DNA of 64,000 bases from Heterotrichella gracilis. Its lineage: Eukaryota; Sar; Xanthophyceae; Tribonematales; Xanthonemataceae. Position 1 is the stretch's first letter; every line of letters begins with the position of its first letter. Where the stretch lies: assembly GCA_032358255.1 (NCBI GenBank), contig JAULBX010026274.1, positions 1-64,000 of the forward strand, read 5' to 3'. This document shows, piece after piece, positions 33,284 through 46,900 of the stretch. A model generated the notes under the pieces. That model saw only the letters and a list, made by a program, of their open reading frames with translations. It searched no databases and was not told the DNA's origin. A program made the position numbers and the translations under genes.

Positions 33284-34234
33284 CGGGTGAAGGGTGGAAA
33301 AGGGCCTATGTGGGATGAGTGGGCATTTCATTCACGGCAATGGGTGGGGTGTGTCCCCAGGGATTGAAAATTGGGGTATTAAACTTCATCGCGAGGGATC
33401 TGGTGCAACGGTGTACTTGCCCTGCACAGGAGACTGAGTTTGTGACACTCTATTAAGATGATTTCTCTCTGTGCCTGCAATTGCGGTCAGACTGTGCACT
33501 GTACAGATACGCAGCCTCTCCCTCTATTTCTGCTCACCATCTTACAGCTGTCTCAAACAGTGCCTGCATACTAATCAGTTGTCTCATCTCATTGACAAGA
33601 TTAATCTGCTCAGAATGGATTAGGCTATTCAATTCATTTGCTAGTGAGCGCTTGACGTCCTGTACCACTTGGGTCCCTAAAACCTGGCCTTACTGAAAGC
33701 CAATGGCATGATTTTACTCATGAGGTCAAAACCTATCATGCATGTGACGATACCATCATTGGGCGAGTACCTTATTCAATGTGAACTGTGCGCTGCTCAC
33801 ATCCTCCAATGGATGTGATAATTCATGTGATATTATCTAGCTTGATGATACCTACGCAGATACCTAAGGTTTTCAAATCATTGATTTGACAATTGGCAGT
33901 TCTCGCCTCGACTCCATCTATATTTCAACTCCAATACAAACAAGAAAATGGGCGTGTGAATGTGCGGCACAGCCGGAGACCACGTTAAAAGTGCAAAAAC
34001 AAATACACAGATCATACCCCAGCCAAAGAAAGACATCATGTATGATAATGATATAAACACACATTGTGCCACTGGAACTCAAAGGGCCCCTTCTAGAGAT
34101 ACAGGTTCGGCTCTATATTCTCTGCCCCATCTGGCCCATTGTATGATGGATCTAACAGCAAGTTCGATTATGGTGATATATATACATGTATATACATACT
34201 CTCTCCCAAAATGCCGCGCCGATACAACAGGAGC
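33284..34234. other. Convergent 3' spacer between two hydrolase genes
   Basis: AT-rich, only short open frames. It presumably holds the two 3' untranslated regions. Nothing else seen. Confidence 0.5.
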
Positions 34235-37200
34235 CTACTGCTGTGGGTCATTTTCTCGCAGAGAGTCCACCATGATCCACTCCATGACAGCTCCAACTGA
34301 CATCGTCTTGATGTACCAGTTGCCACTAAACCTGCCAGGCCCGGTCTCGTACGAGTTGAACTGCTTGGCCTCTGTCGCAACCACTGGGCTGGACACCTGC
34401 ACGTAAACAGAATCGAAATATTTTTTTAAATGCATCTATATGGACGTTTGCTGAGTGTGATTCCTTGGGAGTTTGCTACAATCCTGCTGCTGACTATAGG
34501 AGCTGTACCAGATAGCTGTCGGTGGCAGGACATGTAACCAGATGGCGACAAGGTTGGTTGCTGAATGAGATGACGTCACCAACCAGATCGGACAATACAC
34601 TGAGAAATCACTCATGGATTGCAACAAATGGTGATGTGCTTGGCATCATGGTTACGTGCTAGCTCACAGTCAGCCCACCTGCACTGTCTTGCCGTCCTGG
34701 GCTTGCTCCATCTGCAGCGGGTGATCAAGAATCCACTGCTTGGGGCTGGATACCATCTCCTTTGTGACATCCCTGTGCACATGCCAAACCTTGTTACGCT
34801 CCTGCAATGCCTTTGGCAACAAAGGTTGCCTTGCTTGCACAGTGCACCAATGCCCAATTGCAAGAGCTTGCATATGCAAACACCCATGGGATGCCCCAAC
34901 TGTGCTGCCCCTACGAGCTATATGATCGATGATGAGTAAACAGTTGCAATGCAAAATACTTCCCCATGCATGCTCATGATCACCCCAAATGGGAATTGTA
35001 GGGTTTAGAGACAGCAGGCGTGCATCAAGATATACTACATGCTGAGAAGCTCAACATATTTAGATACACAGATAATATACTGGGGATCCTCTTTCACGCA
35101 TGCAGCCGGGTTTCACGACAACCTAGTACTTGTGTGCGGGCAAACAGGCGCATCCAAACCAGCATTAACCCCGGTTACCCAACACTGCATGCACCCACCT
35201 ATCCGGGAGGAACACCAGCTGCCTGCCCCTTTTGAAGTACAGCTCCTTTGCTGCTGCCGGCACCAGGGAGAGTGCCTTGTCGTGCACAGCCTGTGCCACT
35301 GTCTGCGCTGTGGTGGCCTTCCTGGGGGGGTTGGCTGGGTCGTAGATGCCCAGAGCCTGCAGGGCACACTTTGCTGTCAGAAGCCAGTGTTATAGTGTGG
35401 CAAAGCGGTAGATCATCTTGCCTGATGTGCAGGCGGTAGAGTGCAAATTGTGCAGGTACACGCGTGATGGTGGATGGTGGATGCTTGGCAACAAAAAAGT
35501 GTCCTTTCACGGTTTAGGGTTTAGGCGGAGGTGCTCCAGTGTGCAACCAATTGAACACCTCTTTAAAAATATATAAAAACAAACAAAGAAAATAATATCA
35601 TGAGGGTGGTGCTCACCATTTCGATGGCGTCGCTTGCCTTGAGCTTGATGAAGTACTGTGGAGCAAACGCGCTGCGCACGTCGTTCATGCCGGGGCGGTG
35701 GATGTAGACCGGTGTGTTCACCAGCAGCTTGCCACCTGTCATGATTGAATGAAGGATGAGGGCTGAAGGTCCAGGGCTGAAGGTTTAGGGCGACGGAATC
35801 AAACCGGTATCTTCACCCACATGGGCAGGCCTGTTTCAATTCCCATTTATATCAGGATATTGAAAGGCGAGGGCGTAAAGTCTAGGGTTGGGGTCCACCA
35901 ATGGCCGTACCCCATGGCGTGCAAATGTGTACCAAAATAAGAAATCAGCAATGCTTGAGCTTGCATGGTCCAAACTGCCTGTTGTAAAATCATCTTCTTG
36001 CGATGTCCTTTCATGCATACAACTGGGTCTGTCTCACCATTCTACTCAACATCAGTGGTCCTCACAGGAACAGACAACATATACCGCAAAATCGTCCTGC
36101 TTTCCAGAGGTATTTATGCTGCATTGCTTGCATGCTGACTGTACCTCCCATGGGCACAACCGATGGCTGATCATACGGGAACTGATCCACGAATGAGGGA
36201 TTAGGGCTGAAGTTCTTGATCATCACCTATTTGATGACATTCCGTGCATGCAATTGGGTCCATCTCCCCATTCTACTTAATACAAGTGGTGCCTCGCTGG
36301 GATAGACAACATATATGACAGAGAGAGCAGGAGAGAGAGCAGGACAGTATCGCTATACTGCACCCCAGATACTGCACCGCCGCATGTTTCGTTTACCTGC
36401 CATGGGCACAACCGATGGCTGATCATATGTGAACTGATCCACGTCGAGATGTGCAGTCGCCCCAAAGTGCAGCTTTTGCCTGGCTGCCAAGGGAAGGTGC
36501 GCAACCAGGGACGATGCCACCTTGGCTGCAAACCGCTCCGCCTCCTGAATCTCCCCGGGATGGGCAATGAACTTCCTGCGTCGTAAGAATGGATAGGTCT
36601 CTAGCCCGTGGTGCATGTGAACCAACCTGAGCATGCACTCTTATTCACGTGAGCCCACAACAGGCGGTTGCACTGCTCTCAGCCAACATGGGTACAGCAA
36701 CAACAACAACAGAAAAGTACAGGTGCACACATCAGAAACACTGCAATATGACTGCGAAACAACATGAAGATGAGGACCATACTTGAAGCTCGTCCCCATG
36801 TCCGGGAACATGTCATAGCCCACTGCCCCAGGGATGATCCCCCCCAGTGACGAGGGGAGATCAAGCCCATCAAGCGCTGCACTGTCGTACACAGCAGCTG
36901 GATTGCCACGGCCTGCACAGGATGTTATCATTCTTAGTATCATTATTTGGGACGTGCAAATAATTCATTATTGTTACATGAATATGAATACAAGCATTAC
37001 GACCTGCACAGATGCACCACAGCACTTACAACCGGCTGCATCAAAGGCCTACGCCCAAATTGACACCAATGCCAGATGCAAATCAACATCAACACATCAT
37101 GGTGTTGATCTACACCACAGGACGGGGTTTAATCAGGGTAGGCAGCAGTGCACCATGGTAGGTGGCAGTGCACCAGATGCGGACCATACCACTTCCCTTG

Positions 37201-39990
37201 AACCTCACCTAGGGCTTGCGAGTAGGGTCCAACTAGGGCAGCGGTTTCCGCCACCCGTTTCGCCAGCTCATCCACAGCCTTATCCGCCACCTCGGGGCTC
37301 CTGGCGCTGGCCACATGCGCTGTCAGAAAGGCCACAGTGACCTCCGCGATCTGGGCTGCAGCCTCCTCCAAAGGCACCTCGGGCTGTATATCCCCCCTTG
37401 CCACGTTGACCACGCCGTTGCTGAAGTGGCCGTGGTTGATCCCCGGCAGGATGACCACAGGCTTGTACTTGGCCACGTATCTGCAGCACCAATGTCCACA
37501 GTCAGAAAATATCTTATTTATATGTTATCTTTTACGCATATTATTGACTTTTTATAAATGTCCTTGCTCAGCAGCTCACTGGCATCAAGCTTGCAACATG
37601 TGCGCTGCAACATGACACCGGAACCAGAGCACCAAATTGGGGCTTAGCCCATGATTAAAAAATGCCATTGGAACGTGCATGCCCTACACGACACACTCTT
37701 GCGCACTACTGCCATACATGCGCCCAACTCACCAGCATGATCCACATAACTCAAACCAGCAGCTCTTATCAAAAATCCAACCCCACCCTCCCAGCGACAA
37801 ATCCCCACCTCACTCCCAGCCTCGCCGCACTAGCAGCCGGCTCCACTGCAGATAGCGCCAGCCTGGTGGGGTGCATGAGCCCATCCAATGCTAATTAGAC
37901 ACACGCACGCTCCAGTGCCAAACAAGCCCCACCCAGACCTCACCAGCATGCATCATCAAGGCTCAAACCAGCAGCTGCAAGTACGAATCCGGCCCCACCC
38001 TCCCAGCAACAAATCCCCACCTCACTCCCAGCTTGGCCGCACTGGCCGCCGCCTCAACTGCAGACAGCGCCAGCCGGGTGGGGCGCATGAGCCCATCCAG
38101 CGCCCCGCCAATGATGCAAATCGGGCGTGCCCACTGCGCCATGGACGCCCAGATGTCATCCGTCAGAGGCTGGATGCGGGACGCAAGCAGGAGGTAGCCG
38201 CCGGTGCGCTCGTAGGCGTAGCGCCGCGCGTAGAGCGTGCCGGCGCTGTGTGCTGCCATGTACACGTTCCCGAAGCGGGCTGCACGGGCCACATTTAGTT
38301 ACTTGATAGTTGATCAACTGGAAAGTTCCTGGAATGCAAGTAATGAAGTAATTAACTAACAAATCAGCTGTACTGCTGAAACGCATGTGCATAAGTAGGA
38401 AGTCGTTTGTACATAGTACGTAATACGCTACATTATGTGACACAGGTCATGCTCAGCCGAGTTCCAGAAATACAGCCAGATCAGCATGAGCGACCCCTTG
38501 TCCCTCCCACTCCCAAGCAAAATTCCATTGATAGCTGACTGAGCATCAAGCAAACAATGCGCCCTCATGCACAGACTCACCTGAGCTGCCATGTGCCTTG
38601 AAACCCTTTTCCTTCGCCTTCTCAATGATGATGTCAAATGCTGCCTCTGCCTGTGAGGTGATTCCGTCTACTTTCTCCTTGACGAAGCCGCCCTTGACCA
38701 CTGCACCCCAATCCACATCTGCAAATGCCACCCAGAGCTGCACTTTCCCTTTGGAAGCAGCCTGCATGCAGCAGCATGTACGGCTTCTTAAGCGAACCCT
38801 AAACTATATTCCCTATATCCTAAACCCTGAAGTCTAAACCCTAAACCCTGCATGCAGAAGCATTGAGCGACATCATAGACAAGTGCCACTGCTGATTGTG
38901 TGTACATTTGCAGTGCTAGTGTAGAAATGCAATCATACATTTCTCAATGTCATGATACCGGTGTATGCCCGGGTTTGATGCACAGTAAGGCGTTGCAGAC
39001 CGGCAACGCCCAAGACGAGAAGGATGCCAACCATTTGTGCGCTGGTCAAACGCAGTGCCCACAGGCCAGCATCCTTACAGTTGATTTTCAACACCAAACC
39101 CGTTGCCGGCAAGCCCTCAAACCACCCCTTGCTCACCTGGAGCGCGCCCACATACTCCTTGTAGTCTGCGCTGCCCAGGAAGGCTCCGGGCACCAGCAGC
39201 AGCAGCGCCTCTGGCACACTGTCATCCTGGCTTGGGGGGCCTGTGGGCCAGTGAGACATGTGTCCAAAACTCCCATAACCATGCTGCGAAGGGTACATGG
39301 TAGAGGGTACAGGGTACAGTGTACAGTTGCAAGCGTGCAGTTGCTGGGGTTGTCAGGGTTCCCAACCCTTAGAAGCAGCCAAAAACATATGGTGTAGCAC
39401 CCAAGGCTTCAAAGTATGTGGATGGTTCGCAAACTACGCCCATCTGGCAACGACGAGGTAAGGGTGCCAGTGCCACTAGGTTTGGGTGTACTATCCGTCG
39501 GGACCTGGAACCTTTGGTGTTGCAAGTGAGAGCCCTTCTCCAATACTTGTAAACAGAATACAGGCTGCCTCTTTAAAGAGGTCATTGAGAGCTGACTGGC
39601 ATCTAGTGGGTGGTGTCATGACATCAGGCCACATCACAGCGCACTTTGCAATGCACATTCCAATGCCTTGGATGGTGATGGGCAGTGGCGCAACCTACCA
39701 ACGATGACCGTCTTGAACAGGTCGTTGACGACCTCAGGCTGGCTCATGTCTGTGACTGCTGCCCTAAGGCGTGTAGCCTGTCTACTACCACTACCACTGA
39801 GCCTAGTTGGGCGAGAGGGTGTGCCTGTGCCCGCTGCTGTATAGCTGGTATAGCCCAGAGTTCCACACGTTGGGTTGCTTTGAGTTGAGAGCGGTTTCCC
39901 AGTACGGTTCAGCGCATTGGTTGCTCTGCGAGGATGCGAGGTGGCGAGAGTACCCACGGTGACATGGGGAGATGTGGACGAGGTCTGCAT
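34235..39990 (-). CDS. Alpha/beta-hydrolase-fold protein, probably plastid targeted (11 exons, about 649 aa)
   Basis: Exons in transcript order: 39990-39699, 39240-39137, 38761-38581, 38279-38021, 37480-37209, 36912-36783, 36575-36397, 35735-35617, 35356-35199, 34772-34679, 34396-34235 (stop TAG); every phase agrees. Residues 1-75 are Ser/Thr/Arg-rich with few acids (MQTSSTSPH... to RLRAAV), as in chloroplast transit peptides. The mature part opens EALLLLVPGAFLG, then NVYMAAHSAGTLYARRYA with a nucleophile elbow of form AHSAG (Ser204), IGGALDGL, and LPGINHGHFSNG with the probable catalytic His295 or 297. The C-terminal half (TYDQPSVVPMAGGKLL, VNTPVYIHRPGMNDVR, GRFSGNWYIKT) matches nothing I recognise. 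Substrate unknown; a plastid lipase or esterase is inference. The frame is open to a Met at 40209, so a longer N-terminus is possible. Introns contain echoes of exon ends. Confidence 0.84.
36010..36330 (-). repeat. Tandem duplication including the donor end of hydrolase exon 36397-36575
   Basis: 36130-36195 repeats the exon end and donor seen at 36395-36450 (plus-strand TACCTGCCATGGGCACAACC and GGCTGATCATA). The flanking intron (CAACTGGGTCTGTCTC...GACAACATAT) is likewise present twice, near 36020 and 36250. Confidence 0.88.
37777..37895 (-). repeat. Echo of the 3' 110 bases of hydrolase exon 38021-38279
   Basis: The plus-strand stretch CCCACCTCACTCCCAGC through GGGGTGCATGAGCCCATCCA repeats 38013-38102 at about 88 percent by eye, donor included. 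Confidence 0.88.
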
Positions 39991-40969
39991 TGCAGTAGGG
40001 CCGATTCTTAAAAGAAAGTATCGTTTGATCAACCGCTTGTGAAACGTGCTTCTCACAGTCCGCGTTGAAGTGAAAGGAATCCGTCCACGGTTGAAACTGG
40101 GTACCCTCTGGCAAGAGAAGCTGCTACGTCGTTCTTGGAATAGCAGAAACGGCGTCCGCAGTTTCCTATCTATGCAACAGCCTTGTGGCCATAAACCCAA
40201 GTGACACAAAAGTGGTGAACAACCTTAGAGTCTTCAACTTGGCCAGTGACTTGTCTCAAAAGGCATGCATATGGCAGTTGGTTCCAGAGCTCTTATGCAG
40301 GGGGGGTATTCGACTGTACGAGGAACACAGGTCCCAGGGACGCGCGCTGTAAGAAAGAGGGACGCCTGGGGACGCAGCACAACTATTTGGGGCCCAAAAC
40401 AGGTCGAAGGGACCACAATGACGTAGTTTCAGGCCGCTTTAACGTCGCACGTGTCTGCACATCTCTGCTGCCCGCCCTGCGCAGGATGACGCCATCAGAT
40501 GACAATGCAGGTGCGTCACGATTGGGTGCCTTGCCTACTAGGAACCCGACTGCTGGGCTGCCCTCACAGGCAACCAGCTTCGAAGCTGGCCTTCCATGCT
40601 TGGCGCTCGAAACGAGCTTGAAGACCGTGAAACGAGCTGCATACGCCACCTACGAACATGTCAGGTTGCGAGTCTTGCAGCCCTAGCGTGCATGCAGCCT
40701 CCCTGCTACCGGTACCAGTACTGCACTGGTGACTGGGTGTCCGAAACTCGAAACCTGCCACGAGAAACGTTCGCCAGCAGCCAAAACATACAGCCCTAGT
40801 TTAACAAGCCACAGGCGCCCCAATGCCAAGCACCCAACCAGCCTTTGTGGGTCGCCACCCACCAAATTGGCCTCAGGCATGCACCTGTTCAAGCAGCCGC
40901 GAATGAAAAACAGCTAGCTGAATCACCCTTGTCACTGGCATTCTCTCATTCACGTTTTCGTGTGCAACT
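39991..40969. other. Divergent intergenic region, plastid hydrolase / kinase-globin gene 1
   Basis: About 1 kb holding both start regions. Open frames on both strands (for example 40246-40686 plus and 40649-40383 minus) lack any motif. The region probably contains 5' untranslated sequence and promoters; no TATA-like box is convincing. Confidence 0.5.
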
Positions 40970-43900
40970 ATGGCGGAGTCTGGGTACAGCGTACAGTGGA
41001 CCGCATCGCTTGTCGGGGCAGCGCTGGTTGCTTCGGGGGTGGTGTGCTACTCAATCTGGCACCATCGGAAGCGAGAGCCTTCGGAAAGCTTCGATGACGG
41101 TGCGTTCCAAGCCATGTTAGCTCAACAGTTGTAGCCTTTACCCGCTCCCACGGCACGCACTTGCACGCAGGTGGCAAGGCCACTTGCGGGCAAACGCAAT
41201 TGCAACCCATGTAGTGAACGTTGCGAGCCCGCTCTGCCATGGAAGGTTGCCCTCATGAAAACCAGGCACTTGTGTGCACAGAATGATCATGAAGGTTCTC
41301 AATGTCCACGACACCACCCGTTCACCCGCCCTGTGTGCCTGGCGCAGGTACCGACGTGTACGACACCGCTGCCGGTTCCTTTTTCAAGAAGCGTGGCATC
41401 AGCGCCCCGGAGCGGGGCAATGAGGACAGCGCCAACTTGAACCCTTCAAATTCGCTGAGCGAGCCCTACAACAGCTGTCACAACGCCCTCACCAACAAAC
41501 TGACTCAGGTATGGGGCTGTGCATACCACAATTGCTCTAAAGGAAATTCCTGTGCCTTTGCTCCGGTGTCCCTCACCGGCGTGGGAGTGGGTAATGGCAA
41601 CGTAGGTGCACAGTCAGTTTCACAGAGTGATCCACGGCATGAACCTTGTATCAAAAGGGGTTCATACACACTATTGATAACTCCAAGCGTAGGGCGCGCA
41701 CAATGGCAGAGTTACAACTGTGCACACACCAACTCCAGTACTTGGTACCCTAAACAAGGGTTTGGGCCATAGTGCTCACAAAGCACCCACCCACCCACTG
41801 GCCCGCTGTAGCCGAATAAGAATTAGCTTACCCGCCGCGGCTTGAAAGACAATGTAGCTAAACCCTAGGCTGGTTGGTACCCTAAGCAAGGGTTTGGGCC
41901 CGCATGGCTGCAGCCAACCCTAGGCTGGGATGAGATCTGTCCCCAGTCTCTTTTCTGACAGCTTAACTACTGCAGGAGCTCACCAAAGTGACCAAGCAAC
42001 TGGGTTGGACTCAGGGGGTGCTCTGCCCAGCCGACATCAAGATCTCCAAGCGGCCCGATGGCAAGGACTGGCTGCTGGGTGAAGGGGCTTTTGGAAAGGT
42101 GGGTGCGGCTTGGAAGGAGTGGCTGCCAAGGTCATGATACCTTCCATAGCGACTTGTGGTCTACCATGGGCCATAAACCCTAAACTCTGAACCCTAGACA
42201 GTTGGACCTACAATTCTCCAGGTGTAGTCGGCTCCTTCTTGCAAACCCTAAACCATGAAAGTGCACACCCTAAACCCTAAAAGTGCAAGCAGTTATACCT
42301 GTCATTTCCCCACTGCGTTCGGCATCCCAAGTCCCAAACCTTGAGCAATTGAAACCTCCCCTTCCTCCAGGTGTACCGCGCCACGGTATACGGCGAAATG
42401 CCTGTGGCTGTCAAGGTCATGAACCCCTCCACAGCCACCGGCATCGACGCCATAGCGGTGCGCGAGATTGCCTTCCTGCGCAACCTGCAGAGCCCCAACA
42501 TCGTGCAGTTTTTGGGCGCAGCCATATGCGACAACGGGTCTCTGATGATGGTGACGGAGTTGATGGCGGGGGGTGACCTGCGCTCTGCGCTCAGCAGCGG
42601 GGTGGCTCTGTGGAAGAACAGGTGTGCAGAAGGGCGGAATCGGATTGTTTAGGGTGTAGGGTTTAGGATGACCTGTGCTCTGTGGTCAGCAGCGTGGTAG
42701 CCCTGTCAAAGTACAGGTGGGTGATGGATAGCATGTATACACGATTGCATACATGCGTAAATACATGCTTGCACAGGTCGGCACCTGGGAGGGCCCAGCG
42801 GCCTTTGGCATACCAAATCATATGTGTTTCCTTGCTGGAACGCATTTACGTAAATCAAGCAATATTTTGCTTCCTTGCTTTATTTTACAATATTCACTTC
42901 CTTGCTGCAGGGGTAACCGCATCGCCTTGGACATCGCCATGGGCCTCCACTTCCTGCACAACAGCCACATCATGTGAGTCACAGGGGTTGTTTTCTTGAC
43001 ACACTGCAGTTTCCCTGTGACCATACACATGCTTCAGCTATGCGCACTCCTTTTTGCAGCTCTTAACTCTGCTCATAGTATCCTTGTGACTGTAAAACCT
43101 GGTTGGGGTTTCAAAAGCTTAGTTCACTGTAGCTCTCAACTCTGCTCTCTGCTCATAGTATCATCGTGATTGTCAAGCTTGGTTGGTGTCTCACAAGCTT
43201 GGTTCACTGCCCAGCCACTTTGACCTCAAGCCCGCCAACGTGCTCCTGACCAAGACTCTGCAAGCCAAGATAGCGGACATTGGTCTGGCCAAGGTGGCGC
43301 AGCGCACGCAGGTGAGGGCTCCCTGCCCCAAATCATGCGTGTGTGATCTGTAAGGAAGGTTGTGGTGACTTGTGGACAATCAACTTATGCCATGCGAGCT
43401 TTTGACCTCTATGCCTCTGGCTGCAGATCATTGTGCCATGACCTGCACACATCTGGGCACCTTCACCTATATGGCCCCCTGAGGTACTGCAAGAGTCCAA
43501 AGTCAACTAATTTTACTTATGTTGTTGCAGATCACCGCGCATCTGGGCACCTTCTCCTACATGGCCCCGGAAATCCTGCAGGGGTCCAAAGTGGGCGCCA
43601 TGGTTGACATCTACAGCTTTGGGGTGCTGCTGTGGGAAATAGCAACAGGGGAGGTACCCCGGAGGAGCATGATGCGCGACATCGAGTAAGGCTCTTGCGC
43701 AATGCGCAAATCCCCCCGTGCATTGCATTTTAATCCCTGGGTTATTTTACTTATTTCTTGGATTCCTGTGTGCCCTGCAGGATCCCCAACTGCCCCAGGA
43801 CATCGATGACTTGGTGTCATTAATGTCAATATTGCTTCATCCCCAAGGATAAACCCCCGACCTTGGTTGAATATATGTTACTTACTTATTTTGCATCCCT

Positions 43901-46900
43901 GCAGGGTCCCCGACGACTGCCCCCAGGACGTCGTTGACCTGGTGACAGCCTGTATGTCCCAGGACCCCGCCGCGCGCCCCACTGCAGCGGAGTGCATGGA
44001 GACTATCAAGAGGCACACCACGCAGCCCCTGAAGCATGTACGGAGCATTGTACTCATGCAAACCAGTTAACTTGAAAGAATTCTGCAGCTGTGCCCGGCA
44101 AGTTTTAGTGTTTAGTTGATTGCATGCATCCCAGCAAATCAGCCAGATTAGCAGTCTGTCTTGCACTTGGCACTGCACTGCACAGCATTGGCAGCCAGTG
44201 CTCCACAAAACAGTCTAGTAAGCCTTCTGGTTGTGCCATGCATCTGACTAAATAGTTAATTGCCCCTCTGCAGGGTTTTGGAGAAGGCGCTGGCACAGGC
44301 CTGCTGATGAGGAGCTCCCTGGGGCAGTTCTCTGTCATTGGGCAAAACCCCTACACCCTAAACCCTAAAGCCTAATTATAAACCCTAAAATTGCAGGGTT
44401 TTGGAGAAGGCGCTGGCACAGGCTTGCTGAGGAGGAGCTCTCTGGGACAGTTCTCTGTGGGTGGGCAGAGGCCTGGCCTGTTGAAGACCCTCAAGGCGCA
44501 GCAGAACCGTGACCTGCTCCTTGCTAGCATGAAGCTCATAGACCACAAGACCAGACCGGTAAGGCGCCAGCGTGTGGTGAAAGAGGATTTTGTGGTGGTA
44601 GCGGTGTTGCTTGCGTTCATTAACAATCCGGACCGGGGCGCTGACTATGGGTAATACATGATAATCTCGTAGGCGCAGCTGATCCGTGACCAGCTCCTTG
44701 CCGACACGAAACCAAGAATGTCGAGACCATGCACACAGCCGCACTGACAGTTGCTTTCTTGGCATGCAGTGATCACCTTAAACGATGTATATTGTTTTAT
44801 CTCCTGTATGTATCTTCTCATCTGTTTCTCTATCTATTGGAATTAATCCCATTTGTTTGGCATGCAGAGCGAGGAGGGCCTGGTGCGGCGCCTGGGCGGC
44901 GACCGCCGCACCTCCCACCTCACCGAGGCGGTGTGCTCCAGCATGAGGGCCGACCCCGAGCTGGCTGGCCTCATGGCACCGCTGGATGCCCTCAGCGCCC
45001 AGCAGCTCAAGAGCAGCATATTCTCATACGTGGTGGCGGGGCCCCTGGCGTACACGGTGAGCGGTGGTGGAAGTGGCGCAATGGTGGGTTTTGCATGCAG
45101 ATGGCACTTGGGATGATCTTATGGTGTCCGTTCAGTGCAAACCCTAAACCCTCTTGGCCAACTCCACTTCCTTGACCAACGAGCTTGTTCACGGACAGGG
45201 TTTGTACATATTTATATACTTATTTATTCTTGATTTTGCGCTGGCCTAGGGCCCAGACATCCACCCGCTTGAGTATTAATTAATGCAAGTAAATAAACAA
45301 TGAGTATGAAGTAATTCAAGTAAATAAACAATGTTTGTTTTGCACTGGTGTAGGGCCCAGACATCCACCCCCTGGTGGCTGACGCTGTTGCGCGCTGCGG
45401 TCTGACTGTGCGCCACTTTGAGCTGGTGATGGCACACGTCATGGAGGTGCTGGGGAGCGTTGAAGTCCCAGAGGTAGGATTTTGGGTTTAGGGGGAAATT
45501 CCTAAACGTGTTCAATGGGGTTTTTAAAGGGGTTTGCTACTGGTTGAAGGTTGACTCAGCTGGTGCACGATTGAACGCTGCATGCACATCTGTTCCATTT
45601 GATATCCAACCGTATTGGTGAACCTGTAAGCATCCCTGGAAGATGGATCCTTAAGGTTACCACCTTGCCAGGTGGGTTGATGTGGAAAAGACGTATCTGC
45701 AGATTGTCTGCAATCAGCCTCGGCAATGGCACCAAACCCATAACCTTCCGCATCTCTGCTGGAGCGGGCTGGGAGGGTTTTCAGCGGCCCTAAAACCTGC
45801 AGACCTAAACCTCCAGCAGAGATTTCGAAGGTTCCGGGTTTTATGGCCTCTAAAAACCCTCCCAGGCTGCTGCACGTAGCAGGAGTGCTGAGGGATCTCA
45901 CGTTGGTGTGTGCCCACCTTGCAGGAGTTGATCGAGGAGGTCCTTGGCAATATGAACACCGTCCAGCACCACTTCTACAAGGCTCCCGCAAGCCCAAGCC
46001 CAAGCACCGCACCACCAGCCAGCCAGCCCCCACTCATGGATCTGGTATGGACACTGCGGCACATTATGCCTGAAAACCCTTGCACCAATGGTCAACCCTA
46101 AACCCTAAACCCTCAAACAGCCCACTCATGGATCTGGTATGGAAATTGCGGCACAGGGTTACAAGGTGGCAGGCATATGCATCTTGGTCACAGTATGCCG
46201 TCAAGGTGGTACCCTAAAACCCTAAACCATCAAATCCTAAATTATGCACCCCGAAACCCTAAATCAGCCACAGTGGCTTCCCTGAGGCCAGCCGCTATCT
46301 GGACACATTATGCCTGAAACCCTTGTGCCAGTGGTCGACCCTAAACCCTAAACATCAGACCCAAAAATAGTTAATGCGTGCCTGCTGCAGGTTGGCGGTT
46401 TCTCTGAGGCCAGCCGCATTCTGGATGCTGTGTATGACCTTGTGTGGGACGATCCCCTGCTGGGCCCCCTCATCAACAAGACACAGAGCGATCCTCGCAT
46501 GATCATGAAGCAGAAGGTGAGCATCCGATCATGCACTGATCAGACAAACAATCATGCCATTGGGGACCATGTAACATGATCACATCTGATTATATGCTGC
46601 AGCAAACTGCCATGCAGACTCAGTTGATGAGCTGGCTGGCTGTCGTCTAATCCGCCCAACTAAACACATCAACATGAGCACATCTGATCTACGACTGCAC
46701 CAAATGCTTTACAGACCCAATTCATGAGCTGGCTGTTTGGCAACCTATCATCCAACATGATCACATCTGATCTAAGCCTGCACCAAAATGTCTTGCAGAC
46801 TCAGTTCATGAGCTGGTTGTTTGGCAAGCCGAGTGAGTACAAGGGGTCGACCGTGGAGGCCGCTCACAAGCAGGCCATACTCACCAAGGGGCTCAACCGG

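Noticed and set aside
39300-39700. Start of the plastid hydrolase at the Met at 39298 (frame running through the intron)
   Set aside because: The exon 39137-39240 has a good acceptor and joins in phase to a transit-peptide-like exon ending at 39699, giving a better protein than the read-through start.
40246-40686. 146-codon plus-strand open frame upstream of gene 1
   Set aside because: No motif, no in-phase link to exon 1, and an antisense frame of similar size overlaps; probably untranslated or promoter sequence.
44270-44340. Mutually exclusive alternative exon 9
   Set aside because: The copy covers only the first ~65 bases of the exon and has no clear donor, so it is better read as an echo.
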